6,578 nucleotides of DNA from VBOC01 sp035635475 (GTDB taxonomy: Bacteria; Bacteroidota; Ignavibacteria; UBA10030; SZUA-254), in the NCBI GenBank assembly GCA_035635475.1, contig DASQAZ010000045.1, positions 1 through 6,578 on the forward strand, in the 5' to 3' direction. Made by a program: the position numbers and the translations under genes. The stretch's first letter is position 1. Each line of letters opens with the position of its first letter. Below, piece after piece: positions 5,711 through 6,578 of the stretch. Below the pieces are notes generated by a model. That model was not told the DNA's origin. It saw only the letters and a list, made by a program, of their open reading frames with translations, and searched no databases.

Positions 5711-6578
5711 TTATTCTATTGCAGCAATCACTCTTGCGTATTCCTGGTCGTTATGGAAGGCCTCAAAGGCGGGATTGGTCTTTGCCCAGTTCGCGACCGC
5801 CGTAAAACCGCTGTCGAATGCCCTTCGCAAATAGAGAAGGGCATTCTGCTTTTCCCCCAGCAACCCGTAGGCGGAAGAGCAGTGATAGAGCGCCAACCCG
5901 TCGGATGAATCGATTTCAACCACTCTCTTCAATGTTGCATAGGCCTCTTCTCTGCATGCAAATCGCGCGTAGGCTTCCGCGAGCCTGCTCATGACGATGA
6001 GGTCGTCGGGGTTCGCCTGAAGCTTTCGCGAAGCCACGTCGATGACCTCTTTTATCGCCTCTTCCGCCGAGGAGGCGTTGCCCTTCTTATGATAGATCGT
6101 GTACAGGCCCATCCAGGCGTCTTCATCATGCGGCTTCAGGGTGGTGGCGGACTTGAAGTAGCGCAACGCAGAATCGAGATCGCCCAGTGCTTCTGAAATC
6201 ATTCCCAGCCGGAAGACTGCCTCGTAAAAATTAGGGTTTTCCTCCAGGATCTGTTCAAACGAACGCTTTGCTTCTTTGAATCTTTTCTGATGGAGATAGA
6301 CCATCGCAATACCGGATCGGGCTTCAATGGATGTGGGATCAAGACTCAGCGCTTTCTGATTCATCTCGATCGCTTTCCCGAGCCACTCCGGTTTGCCGTC
6401 GAAGTATTCGTACATCGCGGAGTAGGCTTCTGCAAGCCCGGCATGGGCGGATGCAAACCGGGGGTCGAGCGAGATGGCATTCTCGAACATGCCGATTGCC
6501 GACTGATTATTCATTCTTCCCCGAAGGATGAGGAGTTCTCTTCCACGCATGTAGAAATCGTAGGCCCTGAGATCGTCC
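5711..6578 (-). CDS. Tetratricopeptide (TPR) repeat protein, C-terminal part (5' end outside window)
   Basis: The frame is open to the right edge, giving 289 codons with the stop TAA complementing 5711-5713. Residues before the ATG complementary to 6548-6550 (DDLRAYDFY) join a typical motif, AYD.Y.RGR.L, so that ATG is probably internal and the protein starts beyond the window. From that Met, about six TPR units follow. Clear ones are near 16-46 (AIGMFENAISLDPRFASAHAGLAEAY), 59-90, 91-124, 125-155, 180-215 and 216-247. The end, ALLYLRRAFDSGF then NPAFEAFHNDQEYARVI, is a common close for TPR tails on bacterial Ser/Thr kinases, adenylate cyclases and winged-helix regulators. TPRs mediate protein-protein contacts; the effector domain, if any, lies outside. 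No signal peptide or membrane segment is visible here. Confidence 0.88.
   Translation of the reverse strand, partial: DDLRAYDFYMRGRELLILRGRMNNQSAIGMFENAISLDPRFASAHAGLAEAYSAMYEYFDGKPEWLGKAIEMNQKALSLDPTSIEARSGIAMVYLHQKRFKEAKRSFEQILEENPNFYEAVFRLGMISEALGDLDSALRYFKSATTLKPHDEDAWMGLYTIYHKKGNASSAEEAIKEVIDVASRKLQANPDDLIVMSRLAEAYARFACREEAYATLKRVVEIDSSDGLALYHCSSAYGLLGEKQNALLYLRRAFDSGFTAVANWAKTNPAFEAFHNDQEYARVIAAIE

Noticed and set aside
1..6578. CRISPR array, transposon ends, toxin-antitoxin or phage-defence genes
   Set aside because: No regularly spaced repeats, transposase or integrase motifs, terminal inverted repeats or defence domains were seen on either strand.

Overview
The window looks like chromosomal DNA from a fairly GC-rich member of the FCB group (Bacteroidota/Ignavibacteria-like lineages). 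The main clue is the first gene, which ends in a type IX secretion (T9SS) sorting domain with the QNFPNPFNP signature. That domain is common in Ignavibacteria and related candidate phyla. The assignment rests on this signature and general protein flavour; no rRNA or other marker is present.

Layout, left to right. Bases 1-777 (+) are the 3' part of a secreted or surface protein with the T9SS sorting domain. Bases 778-1024 carry no conventional gene but hold two short dyads, a sigma70-like promoter (889-917), a tRNA T-arm-like fragment and a 13-codon leader reading frame whose stop overlaps the next start. Bases 1025-4812 (+) are four tightly spaced genes: a sugar-1-phosphate nucleotidylyltransferase (1025-1999), metK (2016-3161), ahcY (3250-4530) and a small cysteine-rich CWC-family protein (4558-4812). 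The minus strand then carries, in transcription order, a TPR-rich protein cut by the right edge (5711-6578), a DUF4242 protein (5395-5670) and an OsmC-family protein (4822-5319). The OsmC gene converges on the CWC gene with only 9 bases between them.

How the genes relate. MetK makes S-adenosylmethionine (SAM), and AhcY removes the S-adenosylhomocysteine (SAH) left after methyl transfer. The pair is therefore the core of the activated-methyl cycle and is probably co-transcribed. Why a nucleotide-sugar enzyme leads the unit is not evident from sequence; simple co-expression of housekeeping genes is the modest reading. The minus-strand OsmC/DUF4242 pair suggests a small thiol-redox or stress module, possibly downstream of a TPR regulatory or signalling protein.

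I see no mobile element, CRISPR array, complete tRNA, rRNA or convincing riboswitch. No clearly novel multi-gene system is evident. The more interesting points are fine-scale: the leader reading frame, a hairpin on a ribosome binding site, and the gene neighbourhoods.
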